Shown here: positions 25,328 through 34,551 of the stretch, piece after piece
Numbering within the stretch: position 1 is the stretch's first letter
How the letters are laid out: each line of letters begins with the position of its first letter
Assembly (NCBI RefSeq): GCF_001729745.1
Contig: NZ_CP017186.1
Coordinates: forward strand, 2,170,001 to 2,234,000
Source of the DNA: Enterobacter hormaechei subsp. hoffmannii
GTDB lineage: Bacteria > Pseudomonadota > Gammaproteobacteria > Enterobacterales > Enterobacteriaceae
Reading direction: 5' to 3'
DNA: 64,000 nt
Program-made: the position numbers and the translations under genes
The notes under the pieces: model-generated
Seen by the model: only the letters and a program-made list of their open reading frames with translations
What the model was told of the DNA's origin: nothing
Database searches by the model: none

Positions 25328-27909
25328 TAATTTGCTCCCGATACGGGATGGCAAACCCCGTTGATGAATAAAATATCGGCCTCTGTTTTAGCGCCGGCAA
25401 GTGTGTAATCAACGGCGCACTGCTTGTTCGCCGTCTCCCCCCACTTAACAATTAACCGCCCTTTCCCGGCGAGCCCGACGAGATACACTTCCCCGCCGTC
25501 GCCAACAATACTGCTGCGCGTGTCATCCGACTCGCCGCTGGTTTGTGTTACTACTGCGCCAAACGGCACCGGTTTACCGTTGTAGGTCAGCGTCATCATC
25601 GCCTTTTGTCCAATCCAGGTGTTGTACTTCACGCGTACTACCGCCCCTTTGGTCGGCACCACGGTTTTGGCGATGTTATCAATGGCCGCAGAAGTATCGC
25701 TGGCATCCACTGTGTTGAGTGAGATCGAATTGCTGTGATACGGACGAACGTACGGCACAATGGCGTTACCGAAATAATCGGTATGAACGTTCGTCTGCCC
25801 GTTGATCGGCATACCGGAAACACCCGGTGTTTCAACCAGCGCTACGCTATCGTTGAGCTGACGCGCCAGGGTGATACCGTCGCGATGCAGCACCATGCCC
25901 CCGCGCAGGCTGTAATTCACTCGTCGGCTGTAATCGTCGTAGCTATAGCCTGCGGACATATCGGCATAAGTACTTTGATAACCCACAGTGACATTGCCGT
26001 TAGTAGCTTCAGAATCGGCGTTATAGCCTTCTGAAACCTGCCAGTTCAGCTGGTTTTCCTGCATCGCGGTACCGGAAATTCCGATGTTGTGCGTGGTATC
26101 GCCGTTTTTACTACTGTTCATCGAATAGTTAGCCGAAACAGACCGGGCCGCTTCACTGTGGCTGAAGGCGCTGAACGGTACGCTCAGGTTAAGCGAGAAG
26201 ACGTTATCGTCGTCGTAGTTATCGGAATCGTTATTGTAACCGCCATTGACGTTTTTAGAGTGGGCATAGTTCAGCGAGTACGACACCGGTCCAAGCGTGC
26301 TGCTGAAGCCCAGGTTCATGGAGTCCGCATGTTCACTGTTCCAATAAGAGGCGTCGTACATGCTCAGTGACAGGGTGCCGAAAGGCAACGTCTGTGAGAT
26401 TGTCACATCAAAACGGTTTCGCTCGCGGCCATTATCAATAGTGCTATTGCCCGGATCCCAGTCATTGAGGAAGTCCTGAAACGAAAGATAACCCCGGGTT
26501 GAAAATTTATAACCGGCGACGGCAATATCGGTGTTGGTCTGCTGAAGCGTCTTACTGTAGCGCACGCGATACGACTGGCCGCTATGGTGTTCCTGTTGTC
26601 GCATGTTGTCCGGCTGCGGGATATCCGCCCACGACTGGGAAATATCAAATGAGAGCGCTCCGGCGCTGCCCATATTAAAACCGGTTCCGGCAATCAGGTT
26701 GGAATAATTGTCTTCCGCCTGAATATAGCCGCCGTAAAGCGTGATCCCTTTTCCGACGCCCCAGGCCGCTGATCCCTGAATAAAGTTAAAATCCTCTGCA
26801 CGTGAACCCGACCCGTCCTGACGGGTTTTGCCCGCCACCAGGCCATACTGCACCTGACCTTCACGTTGCAATACCGGCAGCGTGGCGTAAGGCACAATAA
26901 AGCTACTTTGCGTACCGTCGGACTCTTTGATCACCACCTGCAGATCGCCGGAGCTGCCGGTCGGATACATATCGCTGAATTCAAACGGTCCCGGCGGCAC
27001 GGTAGCCTTATAAATGCTGTGACCGTTCTGGTATACCGTCACTTCGGCATTGCTGCGGGCTATACCGCGTATTACCGGGGCGAAGCCTTGCATGCTGTCC
27101 GGCTTCATATCGTTATCCGAGTACATCTGCACCCCGGTGAAACCGACGCTATCAAAAATGCCGCCGCGCGTGGTTCCTTGTCCCAGCACCAGCTGGCTTT
27201 TAAGAGATTTAATATCCCGTGAGGCGTAGGTATACACGGAATCCCAGTCATTTTCGGATTCGGAATGGGTATAGGTGGAATAGTTGCGAAAGCGCCAGGC
27301 GCCTACGTTCAGCCCCGGTTGCAGGCTAAGAAACTGATTACTGCTGTCGGTGCCGTTGCGTTGATGCAGATCCTGTTGACCTGAGACGCTGTAATTAAGT
27401 AAACCCGCCGTGATCCCTTCATCCCAGCGCTCCGGTGAAACATAACCCCTTGCGGTGTTAAATAAAGCAACCTGCGGCAGGATCAGGTCGAAACGCTGCT
27501 GCGCCAGATCGATTTTTTCGTCCGCGCCGGGGATGGTAAACAGATCCACACATTCGCTGGCTTTTTCCTGTTCGCCAAAATAGTTATCGACACGAACGTT
27601 CCAGGCTTTCAGCTGAGTGACGTTTAAGCATGCCCCTGTGCGGTCTGACGTAGGGGCACTTTTCAACCGTCGAAAAGAGAGGGTTTTACTGTCTACCAGA
27701 TTGCCGTTGATAAAAATGTCGACGTTATAGTCCCCGGGCGGCACCTCATCTTTGGCAAACAGACTGAGATCCATTGCTGGCACTTCTGCGCTGTCTGTTT
27801 CCAAAAGATGAGGGTTGAAATGTTCCTGCGCAGGTGCGCTGAAAGAACTAAAGACAACACTGAGCCCGAGCCCTAAAGAAAGGACGTAGGTTTGTTTCAC
27901 TTTTTCCAT
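25327..27909 (-). CDS. Fimbrial outer membrane usher, leftward operon
   Basis: An 860-residue FimD/PapC-type usher: signal peptide (ending SAPAQ), N-terminal chaperone-binding domain (FNPHLLETDSAEVPAMDLSL), 24-strand pore with plug domain (GFAPVIRGIARSNAEVTVYQ, YPTGSSGDLQVVIKESDGT), and two C-terminal domains with the cysteine pair near the end (ANKQCAVDYTLA, INGVCHPVSGAN). It receives chaperone-subunit complexes and assembles the fibre. The stop overlaps the minor pilin start. Full length with no sign of decay. Confidence 0.95.
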   Translation of the reverse strand: MEKVKQTYVLSLGLGLSVVFSSFSAPAQEHFNPHLLETDSAEVPAMDLSLFAKDEVPPGDYNVDIFINGNLVDSKTLSFRRLKSAPTSDRTGACLNVTQLKAWNVRVDNYFGEQEKASECVDLFTIPGADEKIDLAQQRFDLILPQVALFNTARGYVSPERWDEGITAGLLNYSVSGQQDLHQRNGTDSSNQFLSLQPGLNVGAWRFRNYSTYTHSESENDWDSVYTYASRDIKSLKSQLVLGQGTTRGGIFDSVGFTGVQMYSDNDMKPDSMQGFAPVIRGIARSNAEVTVYQNGHSIYKATVPPGPFEFSDMYPTGSSGDLQVVIKESDGTQSSFIVPYATLPVLQREGQVQYGLVAGKTRQDGSGSRAEDFNFIQGSAAWGVGKGITLYGGYIQAEDNYSNLIAGTGFNMGSAGALSFDISQSWADIPQPDNMRQQEHHSGQSYRVRYSKTLQQTNTDIAVAGYKFSTRGYLSFQDFLNDWDPGNSTIDNGRERNRFDVTISQTLPFGTLSLSMYDASYWNSEHADSMNLGFSSTLGPVSYSLNYAHSKNVNGGYNNDSDNYDDDNVFSLNLSVPFSAFSHSEAARSVSANYSMNSSKNGDTTHNIGISGTAMQENQLNWQVSEGYNADSEATNGNVTVGYQSTYADMSAGYSYDDYSRRVNYSLRGGMVLHRDGITLARQLNDSVALVETPGVSGMPINGQTNVHTDYFGNAIVPYVRPYHSNSISLNTVDASDTSAAIDNIAKTVVPTKGAVVRVKYNTWIGQKAMMTLTYNGKPVPFGAVVTQTSGESDDTRSSIVGDGGEVYLVGLAGKGRLIVKWGETANKQCAVDYTLAGAKTEADILFINGVCHPVSGAN

Positions 27910-27947
27910 TGTAACCCTGTATCCGTGCGGGAGACTTACGGTGTCGA

Positions 27948-28631
27948 TTAATATGAGGTGACTTTGTCCGGGCCTTTCACGCCATAATCATTAATAAGCG
28001 ACCAGGTTACTTTGCCGTGAGGTGACATAACACCTTCAGAAATACTCAACGTGGAGAATGGCGCGACAAAATACTGTCCGCTTAACGCCTGGTGATTAAT
28101 TTCAATTCGTGAGAAGTTCATATAAAAAGGTGTCGGGTTATCGACCTGTAAACCCTTCGCGGTCAGGTTCCACTTAAGCTTTTCCGCACTGGATTCTGGC
28201 GTCTGCCCCTGTAATGCTGCCGGACGGTAGATCAGCTTAATCTTTGAGTTGATGGCAATTAGCATCGTATTTTTACCTTCACTACCGTCGGTAGCGGGGA
28301 TCCCTTTCACGTTCAGCCATAACAGCGATTCACGATCTTCCGGAACAGGTAAACCTGAACGCACAATACGAATTGACGCTTTTTTCCCGGCTTCCAGACG
28401 GAATAGCGGTGGCGTAATAATCATATTTTCTTTTTTTAACGGGCTGCCTTTAGCCGGGCTAATCCACGACTGTACCAGGTTAGTAACCTTGTCAGAGTTT
28501 TCAACGGACAAAGAGGCGGCCTGGCGGGAGCCGTCAAAAATAACCCGCGTACTCCCGGTAACAATACTGGCGGACGCGTTCAGGCTGGCGGCGCTGGCCA
28601 CGCAAAAAATAACAGCGGCGATGGGTTTCAT
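27948..28631 (-). CDS. Periplasmic fimbrial chaperone, leftward operon
   Basis: A 227-residue PapD/FimC-type chaperone with signal peptide (ending NASAS) and the two-immunoglobulin plan. Family signatures are the conserved RVIFDGSRQAASLSVEN, the subunit-binding strand PPLFRLEAGKKASIRIVRSG with the conserved Arg/Lys, LLWLNVKGIP, and KIKLIYRP. The short F1-G1 loop places it in the FGS class. It stabilises pilins by donor-strand complementation. It follows an intrinsic attenuator after the major pilin gene. Confidence 0.95.
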   Translation of the reverse strand: MKPIAAVIFCVASAASLNASASIVTGSTRVIFDGSRQAASLSVENSDKVTNLVQSWISPAKGSPLKKENMIITPPLFRLEAGKKASIRIVRSGLPVPEDRESLLWLNVKGIPATDGSEGKNTMLIAINSKIKLIYRPAALQGQTPESSAEKLKWNLTAKGLQVDNPTPFYMNFSRIEINHQALSGQYFVAPFSTLSISEGVMSPHGKVTWSLINDYGVKGPDKVTSY

Positions 28632-28647
28632 AATGCACTCACAAACT

Positions 28648-28669
28648 AAAAAGGAGGGTTTCCCCTCCT
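28648..28669 (-). terminator. Intra-operon attenuator between pilin and chaperone (leftward operon)
   Basis: On the minus strand AGGAGGG, loop GAAA, CCCTCCT is followed by a run of T. It sits seven bases after the pilin stop, so most transcripts should end here and pilin would be made in excess over chaperone and usher. Confidence 0.85.
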
Positions 28670-28675
28670 GCGGAA

Positions 28676-29203
28676 TCAGTTATAACGGACGTTATAGGTA
28701 ATAACAGCGTTAACATCGCCGGCAACGGCCTGCCCGGTGGCAATCATCTGCGCGGTATAGGTTTGACTCGCTGTGCCATCGGTGAAAGTAATAGGATCGT
28801 TATCTGCATTATTTTTGACGATGGTACCATTTGAGCCGCCCTGCTTGAGCTGAACGGCCACGTTGGTTGCCGCACCCAGCGTAGCAGTGTTTGCAAAATA
28901 GGATGGATCGGCTGCAACAGCATCAACAGGGCCTGAGAAGACAATATTTGCAGTCGTGCTGGTTGGGCAGTTATTCAGGTCGAACACAAACTGTTTTGGC
29001 GCGCCAAGGTCGCCTTTTGTAGCGAGGTCGGTTGCCGCCGTTGAGCCCAGATCAACGGTCGCATTTGCCGTGCCGCCATCAACGGCAATATCACAACCCT
29101 GATCGAGCACCGTTCCATTAAATGTGATAGTGTTAGAAGCCGTCGCCGCGCTCGCGCCACAGAAAGTCAGAATAAGCGTCGCACCAATTTTAGTCAGTTT
29201 CAT
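28676..29203 (-). CDS. Major fimbrial subunit, leftward operon
   Basis: A 175-residue type 1 pilin. Signal peptide MKLTKIGATLILTFCGASAA is cleaved near ATA before SNTITF. The N-terminal donor strand NTITFNGTVLDQGCDIAVDG, Cys pair (DQGCDI, NNCPTS) and C-terminal ITYNVRYN are canonical. The start at 29203 has GGGA nine bases upstream; an ATG at 29218 would overlap that ribosome site. First gene of the leftward operon and the expected shaft protein. Confidence 0.93.
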   Translation of the reverse strand: MKLTKIGATLILTFCGASAATASNTITFNGTVLDQGCDIAVDGGTANATVDLGSTAATDLATKGDLGAPKQFVFDLNNCPTSTTANIVFSGPVDAVAADPSYFANTATLGAATNVAVQLKQGGSNGTIVKNNADNDPITFTDGTASQTYTAQMIATGQAVAGDVNAVITYNVRYN

Positions 29204-29555
29204 TCGTTGATATCCCAATAGAAATAATAAATATCTTCATTTTTATTCCTGCCAGGACGAGACAATAACAAAGTAGCTCCACTGAGCTCACAATGAATAA
29301 TGCACCGTTTGTGACAAGGCAAATATAAACCCTCAGGCAGGAATTAGATTCGCAACATCAATAAACGACATCAGCAAACCCGAAGTAAGGTTACAAGAAA
29401 GTTACGGAGTTTCGTAAAATAAAGTAATTTAATTTTAGACAACCTTTTGTTATGGCCTGGATTGGCATTTTGTTAGCATTCGCGCTGTTTTTTCTGAGCA
29501 ATAACGCCACCGGCAGTGTTGCTAGCGGCATATCCAGACTGACATATTTGAGCGA
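29204..29555. promoter_or_regulatory. Divergent promoter region between two fimbrial operons
   Basis: This AT-rich 352-bp region must hold promoters for both operons. I found no long inverted repeats that would mark a fimS-like invertible switch, and no recombinase gene is adjacent. The AT richness is typical of H-NS-silenced fimbrial promoters. A 35-codon frame starts at 29452 (separate entry). Promoter hexamers could not be fixed with confidence. Confidence 0.6.
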
Positions 29556-29559
29556 ATGA
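29452..29559 (+). CDS. Possible 35-residue leader or membrane microprotein
   Basis: Frame MAWIGILLAFALFFLSNNAT followed by 15 residues: one hydrophobic helix and a polar tail. Its TGA overlaps an in-frame ATG of the pilin gene (ATGA at 29556) and ends 11 bases before the preferred pilin start. No good Shine-Dalgarno precedes it. It may be a coupling leader, a microprotein, or chance. Confidence 0.3.
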   Translation: MAWIGILLAFALFFLSNNATGSVASGISRLTYLSE

Positions 29560-29570
29560 GAACAATAGGC

Positions 29571-30182
29571 ATGATCAACAAAAAAAACATGATCGCATTA
29601 ACCCTTTGTGGCCTGATGATGGCAAGTGGCAGTGCGCTGGCGGGCCTTCCTTCTGGTGACAGCGACAATAATATTAATACCAACCCAGAGAACGATGCGG
29701 GGACTCAGGGCACGGGCGGCGTAGTCCATTTTACCGGTAAGATTACCGATGCATCCTGTAATATCACCACCGACTCAGCAGGGCAAACCGTTGAATTAGG
29801 CACCTGGGCTGCAAGCTACTTTGCCACCCAAAAAGAGACCCCGCGCACGCCTTTCCAGATTTCAGTTGAAGGTTGCCCGGATTCCGTTAAAACCGTTGCC
29901 GTGTTGTTTGATGGTAACAAAGATGCGAATGATAATACCCTGCTGGGTTTAAATTCCTCCGTGGACAGCGATGGCAATACTGCGACTGGCGTTGCCGTTA
30001 AACTCTATGAAAGCGACCGTAACACGCAGATTAAAATTGGTGATATTTCTCAGAGTATCGACCTTGCCGAAGGGGAAGATTCAAAAACACTCAATTTCTA
30101 CGCTAATTATAATGCCACCACCGATGTCGTCAGCACCGGAGAAGCCGACGCAGATGCCAATTTCCTGATGGTTTATAACTGA
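29571..30182 (+). CDS. Major fimbrial subunit, rightward operon
   Basis: A 203-residue type 1 pilin with signal peptide (MINKKNMIALTLCGLMMASG, cleaved after SALA). The mature N-terminus is unusually long and polar (GLPSGDSDNNINTNPENDAG) before the canonical VVHFTGKITDASCNITTDSA strand; the second Cys is in VEGCPDSV and the protein ends NFLMVYN. The start at 29571 gives a standard signal peptide; an ATG at 29556 is also possible. It is followed by a strong terminator and then the chaperone gene. Confidence 0.9.
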   Translation: MINKKNMIALTLCGLMMASGSALAGLPSGDSDNNINTNPENDAGTQGTGGVVHFTGKITDASCNITTDSAGQTVELGTWAASYFATQKETPRTPFQISVEGCPDSVKTVAVLFDGNKDANDNTLLGLNSSVDSDGNTATGVAVKLYESDRNTQIKIGDISQSIDLAEGEDSKTLNFYANYNATTDVVSTGEADADANFLMVYN

Positions 30183-30191
30183 TCGACTGAT

Positions 30192-30222
30192 GATAAGCAG
30201 AGCTTTCTCTGCTTATCTTTTT
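30192..30222 (+). terminator. Intra-operon attenuator between pilin and chaperone (rightward operon)
   Basis: GATAAGCAGAG, loop CTTT, CTCTGCTTATC, then five T: a perfect 11-bp stem nine bases after the pilin stop. It occupies the same position as the attenuator in the leftward operon. Confidence 0.92.
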
Positions 30223-30241
30223 CCTCTACGGGGATCTGAAA

Positions 30242-30910
30242 ATGAAGAAACTCACCGCGGCCCTGTTCTTTTATTCGCTCGGCATGAGTCTGTCAGCACA
30301 CGCGGGGGTTGTGATGGGCGGTACGCGTGTTGTTTACCTTGAGGGGCAAAGAGAAGTGGCATTTTCCATTACCAATATGGAAAAAGAAACCCCTTATCTT
30401 ATTCAGTCGTGGATTGAAAATATTGACAGTAAGAATAAAACCGCTCCGCCCTTTATCGTGACGCCTACGTTATTTCGTTTAGATGCGGAACAGAAAAACT
30501 CGCTGCGCATCAATTATCTTGGAACGCCATTACCCACTGACCGGGAATCTGTTTTTTGGCTTAACATCAAAAATATTGCCCCGAGCAAAAAAGCAAACAG
30601 CAACAAATTGCAGATTAACGTGAAGTCAAAATTCAAGTTATTTTTCCGTCCCGCAGGGTTGAAAGGCAATGCCGAACTTGCCTACAAAAAATTAAAATTT
30701 ACCTGTCGTAATAATACGCTTAGCGCACACAACCCCTCGCCCTGGTTTGTATCGTTTTACAAGGTCAGCGTTGGGAACACCGACGTTGAAATGCCGGGAA
30801 TGATTGACCCCTTTTCCGATCGTCAATGGCACATTCCCTGCTCGGGGACCATTCGCTGGCAGGCGATCAACGATTACGGCGGGCTGACGAGAGTCGCCAC
30901 GCAATCCTGA
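30242..30910 (+). CDS. Periplasmic fimbrial chaperone, rightward operon
   Basis: A 222-residue PapD-type chaperone, signal peptide ending LSAHA. Signatures are GVVMGGTRVVYLEGQREVAF, PTLFRLDAEQKNSLRINYLG, VFWLNIKNIAP and KFKLFFRPAGL, with the C-terminal domain containing two cysteines (FTCRNN, IPCSGT) that the leftward chaperone lacks. It serves the rightward pilin and adhesin. AT-rich codon use in its first half contrasts with the usher that follows. The spacing to the usher is 44 bp. Confidence 0.94.
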   Translation: MKKLTAALFFYSLGMSLSAHAGVVMGGTRVVYLEGQREVAFSITNMEKETPYLIQSWIENIDSKNKTAPPFIVTPTLFRLDAEQKNSLRINYLGTPLPTDRESVFWLNIKNIAPSKKANSNKLQINVKSKFKLFFRPAGLKGNAELAYKKLKFTCRNNTLSAHNPSPWFVSFYKVSVGNTDVEMPGMIDPFSDRQWHIPCSGTIRWQAINDYGGLTRVATQS

Positions 30911-30954
30911 CGCTGTGACAACACGCCTTTGGCGAATGTAGCCAACGACCGCAC

Positions 30955-33459
30955 ATGCATTCTCTCGGCCCACGCAATTTACCCCGCATTTATACGCTCG
31001 CGATGCTTGCGGGTGCGGTCACGTCTGGCATTCATGTGCGCCGGGCACAGGCCGATGAGTACTTCGATCCTCAGGCACTGGAGATCACAGCAGATCAACA
31101 GCAGGCTAGCGACTTAAGCTATTTTTCCCGACAAGGCGGTCAGCAGCCGGGACGTTATCGTGTCGCGGTTGTTGTTAACCAGACGCAGCGGGATGAGCGC
31201 GAAATTGCATTCGTTGATACCGGGGGAACGCTCTCACCAGTCCTCAACCTGGCGTACCTCAAGAGACTTGGGGTAAACATCGCGGCCTTCTCTTCGTTCG
31301 ATGCGCTGCATGACGAGGAGACATTTACGGACATCGGCAAATATATTCCCGATGCGTCGACGCATCTTGACTTCACCCATCATCAACTGGTTTTCAGCAT
31401 TCCGCAGGCAGCCATGTTGCAAAAAAGTGCCGATTATATTCCTCCCGAACAGTGGGACGACGGCATCCCCGCTGCTTTTGTCGATTACAATCTTACGGGC
31501 TCGACAACCAACATCGACAATATTCATGACAACAGCAGCTATCTGAGCCTGCGATCCGGTATCAACCTGGGGGCGTGGCGTTTACGCAATTACGCCACGT
31601 TTGAATATGGTAATACCCATCACTGGCAGTCTCAGGGAACATCACTCCAGCGGGCCATTACGCCGCTGAAGAGCGCGTTAACAATAGGGAATGCCTACAC
31701 GTCTGGCGAGGTTTTTGACAGTTTTCAGTTTACGGGGCTTCAGCTTGCCTCGGATGATAATATGCTGCCGGACAGCCAGCGCGGTTTCGCGCCCACGATC
31801 CGCGGGGTCGCTCACAGCAATGCCCGCGTCAGCGTTCGCCAGCACGGTTACACCATCTATGAAACCTATGTTGCGCCTGGCGCATTTGTCATTAGCGATA
31901 TCTTCCCCACTTCGCAAAGCGGCGATCTTGAGATCACGGTCCATGAAAGTGATGGCAGCGAACGCACGTTCACCCAACCCTACTCCTCGGTGGCCTTTAT
32001 GCTACGGGAGAAACGACTGAAATTCAGCGCCAGCACCGGACGGTATAACAGCCCTGACGCCGAGGGCGACACCCCGCCGTTTGTTCAGGCCTCCGCCTTT
32101 TACGGATTGTCTTCAAGCCTGACGCTGTACGGCGGAGCGGAGCTTTCCGGCCACTATCAGGCTCTCGCGCTGGGATTAGGTAAAGATTTTGGCCGGTTTG
32201 GGGCACTGGGTGTGGACACCGTTGCGGCGAAAGCACACCTCAGTGATGACAGGCTTGCCCTCGGGCAGCAAATACGCGCTCAGTACCAAAAAAATCTCGC
32301 TGAGACGAACACGTCGCTCACCCTTTCGACCAGCCATTACACGACGCATGACTTTTACAGTTTCAGTGAAGCAAATGATGACAGCGACCCAGACCAGCAC
32401 GTGCATAACCGGCGTAACCGCACACAGTTCAGTTTGACGCAGGATCTCGGTGCGCTGGGCAATATCAGCGCATCCTTTTACCGTCAGGATTACTGGAACG
32501 CCTCGGCGGTCGATCAAACCGTCCATCTTGGCTATTACGCAAACTACAAAGGGGTGTCGTTGAGTGTTGGGTATTATCTCACCCGCTCAAGCGCTGATGA
32601 TAGCGACAACGAACGGGCGATAAACCTTAGCATCAGCGTCCCACTCAGCCGCTGGTTACCCGGCGCAACAACCAGCTACAGCCTCAACAATAACCTTGAT
32701 GGCCATACTACCCGGCAGGTTTCGCTGTATGGTACGGCCCTGGCCCACGATCGCCTGAACTATAACCTCCAGCAGGGCTTCGACAACCAGGCCAATACCG
32801 CGAACAGCAACCTTGCGCTGGCTTATCACGGCGGTTATGGCAGCGCCAGTCTCGGGTACAGCCACGATCGCTATAGCAACCGCGTGAACTACGGCGCGGC
32901 AGGCGGCATTGTGGCAACACAGTATGGGGTGACGTTGAGCCAAAGCCTTGGGGATACCCTGGCGCTGATCCGCGCTGACGAGGCGTCGGACGTTCAGGTT
33001 GAAGGGGCGACCAATGTTCACACCGACTCCCGAGGTTATGCCGTGATGCCAACCTTATCGGCGTATCACAAAAACACCATTTCGCTGGATACCGAAACGC
33101 TGGCAGAAAATGTCGATCTGGACCAGAACAGCAGAACGATTGTGCCGACCAGCGGCGCGGTCGTCCTGGTGAATTACCATACCCACGTGGGCATCAGAAC
33201 GCTCATCACCCTTACGGCACACGGGCGCCCGCTTCCATTCGGCGCCAGCGCGTATGTCTCGAACGGGACGTCTGCGAAATCAAGCGTCGGCATCGTTGGC
33301 GAAGCAGGACAGGTCTATCTCAGCGGCGTGCCGCTACGCGGGACCTTGCATGCCAGCTGGCGGCAGAAAGGCCAGGATATGCGCTGTAGCGCCCCATTAC
33401 GCCTTCCGGATACCGCTGGCCGCACTCCGGTCACGCTTATGAACCTTCAGTGCCAATAA
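30955..33459 (+). CDS. Fimbrial outer membrane usher, rightward operon
   Basis: An 834-residue usher with signal peptide (cleavage near RRAQA before DEYFDP). It has the N-terminal domain (YFDPQALEITADQQQASDLS), the pore/plug (GFAPTIRGVAHSNARVSVRQ, FPTSQSGDLEITVHESDGSE) and C-terminal domains with cysteines (DMRCSAPLRL, MNLQCQ). It is collinear with the leftward usher but clearly diverged, so the two operons are paralogous systems, not a recent duplication. The Shine-Dalgarno is poor. Confidence 0.94.
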   Translation: MHSLGPRNLPRIYTLAMLAGAVTSGIHVRRAQADEYFDPQALEITADQQQASDLSYFSRQGGQQPGRYRVAVVVNQTQRDEREIAFVDTGGTLSPVLNLAYLKRLGVNIAAFSSFDALHDEETFTDIGKYIPDASTHLDFTHHQLVFSIPQAAMLQKSADYIPPEQWDDGIPAAFVDYNLTGSTTNIDNIHDNSSYLSLRSGINLGAWRLRNYATFEYGNTHHWQSQGTSLQRAITPLKSALTIGNAYTSGEVFDSFQFTGLQLASDDNMLPDSQRGFAPTIRGVAHSNARVSVRQHGYTIYETYVAPGAFVISDIFPTSQSGDLEITVHESDGSERTFTQPYSSVAFMLREKRLKFSASTGRYNSPDAEGDTPPFVQASAFYGLSSSLTLYGGAELSGHYQALALGLGKDFGRFGALGVDTVAAKAHLSDDRLALGQQIRAQYQKNLAETNTSLTLSTSHYTTHDFYSFSEANDDSDPDQHVHNRRNRTQFSLTQDLGALGNISASFYRQDYWNASAVDQTVHLGYYANYKGVSLSVGYYLTRSSADDSDNERAINLSISVPLSRWLPGATTSYSLNNNLDGHTTRQVSLYGTALAHDRLNYNLQQGFDNQANTANSNLALAYHGGYGSASLGYSHDRYSNRVNYGAAGGIVATQYGVTLSQSLGDTLALIRADEASDVQVEGATNVHTDSRGYAVMPTLSAYHKNTISLDTETLAENVDLDQNSRTIVPTSGAVVLVNYHTHVGIRTLITLTAHGRPLPFGASAYVSNGTSAKSSVGIVGEAGQVYLSGVPLRGTLHASWRQKGQDMRCSAPLRLPDTAGRTPVTLMNLQCQ

Positions 33460-33474
33460 CTTACTGAGACACCT

Positions 33475-34548
33475 GTGAACAATATCAACCGTTTAATCAA
33501 TCTCCTGATGCTCGCTTTTTTGCTGATTCACGCTACGGCAAGGGCGTCTCAGACCTGCCCGCCGACCATGGGCGATGCGGTCATTAACTTTCAAAACTAC
33601 TCGATCACTGATAACCCATCGATCCCTCCGGGGTCGATGCTTTCAGGCGCTATCCTGGGCCAGGAAAACCGCTCGTTTTATAACTGTCCTGAGGGAACCG
33701 GCCCGGTAACGATGCGCTTTGTGGCCAATAACGCCTTAACCGTAGCGCCCGTCAGCGGCGTGGCGCCGAACGGTACGGGCGCCCCGGCCTCCGTTTATGA
33801 CGTGCCAGATATTCCCGGCGTCGGGTTTGCGGTGGGCATTCGCGAAACCACGCACTGTGCAGCCGAACCCGTGCATTACATCGCCTCGGGGGATGACAGC
33901 GTTGCGATTTGCAGCACAAACGATCCCTCGCAAATGGCGACCCAGTTCTTCGTCGTGTTTTATAAAACCGCGCAGGAGATTGTCTATGAACAGCCGAACA
34001 GCGGGCAAATTCGCGCAGGAACGCTGATTCTGGAGGATACTAACGGCGCGGTGATATCTGAAGCTGGCGTGACGGTGGAAGTCGCTGCCGCCGACCTGAA
34101 AGTGCATAAATCGAGCTGTTATATCTCGGATAACAACATCACCGTCAATATGGGACAAAGTAGCGTAAGCGATCTCAACAAAGGAATGGATGGGGATAAA
34201 CACCGCTTCATCATCCCTCTGGTCTGTGACGCATCCCAAACGGCAGCGGTGAAGATCGGGTTCTTTGGTCCGACTGAAAAAGACGCGCAGAATCACGATG
34301 TGCTGGCGCTAAGTCAACAGGAGAGCGCCGCTACCGGCGTGGGGATCCGCATTCTGTATGGCGATAACTACGGTGCCGCCAGAGGTACAACCGTTCCTCT
34401 CAACAGCACCGGTGTCGAACCTTTTGCCAACGCTGCCCGGCAGACCGCGTTTTCCCTGGATTACGACGCACAATATGTGCGCACCGAAACCCAGGCCACC
34501 GCGGGGCTGGCAGACAGCCTGGCGACATTTAGTCTGATATACAACTAA
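33475..34548 (+). CDS. Fimbrial tip adhesin (two-domain), rightward operon
   Basis: A 357-residue adhesin starting at GTG, signal peptide MNNINRLINLLMLAFLLIHA cleaved after TARA. Residues about 26-200 are the binding domain, with cysteines QTCPPT, YNCPEG, HCAAEP and ICSTND (two likely disulfides). Residues about 205-357 are the pilin domain (HKSSCYISDNNITVNMGQSS; PLVCDASQTAAVKIGFFGPT; ATGVGIRILYG) ending FSLIYN. It is the last gene of the rightward operon and stops three bases before the convergent DUF2891 gene ends. Confidence 0.88.
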   Translation: MNNINRLINLLMLAFLLIHATARASQTCPPTMGDAVINFQNYSITDNPSIPPGSMLSGAILGQENRSFYNCPEGTGPVTMRFVANNALTVAPVSGVAPNGTGAPASVYDVPDIPGVGFAVGIRETTHCAAEPVHYIASGDDSVAICSTNDPSQMATQFFVVFYKTAQEIVYEQPNSGQIRAGTLILEDTNGAVISEAGVTVEVAAADLKVHKSSCYISDNNITVNMGQSSVSDLNKGMDGDKHRFIIPLVCDASQTAAVKIGFFGPTEKDAQNHDVLALSQQESAATGVGIRILYGDNYGAARGTTVPLNSTGVEPFANAARQTAFSLDYDAQYVRTETQATAGLADSLATFSLIYN

Positions 34549-34551
34549 GCG

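Noticed and set aside
29204..29555. fimS-like invertible promoter switch
   Set aside because: I found no pair of inverted repeats bracketing a promoter and no FimB/FimE-type recombinase gene nearby.
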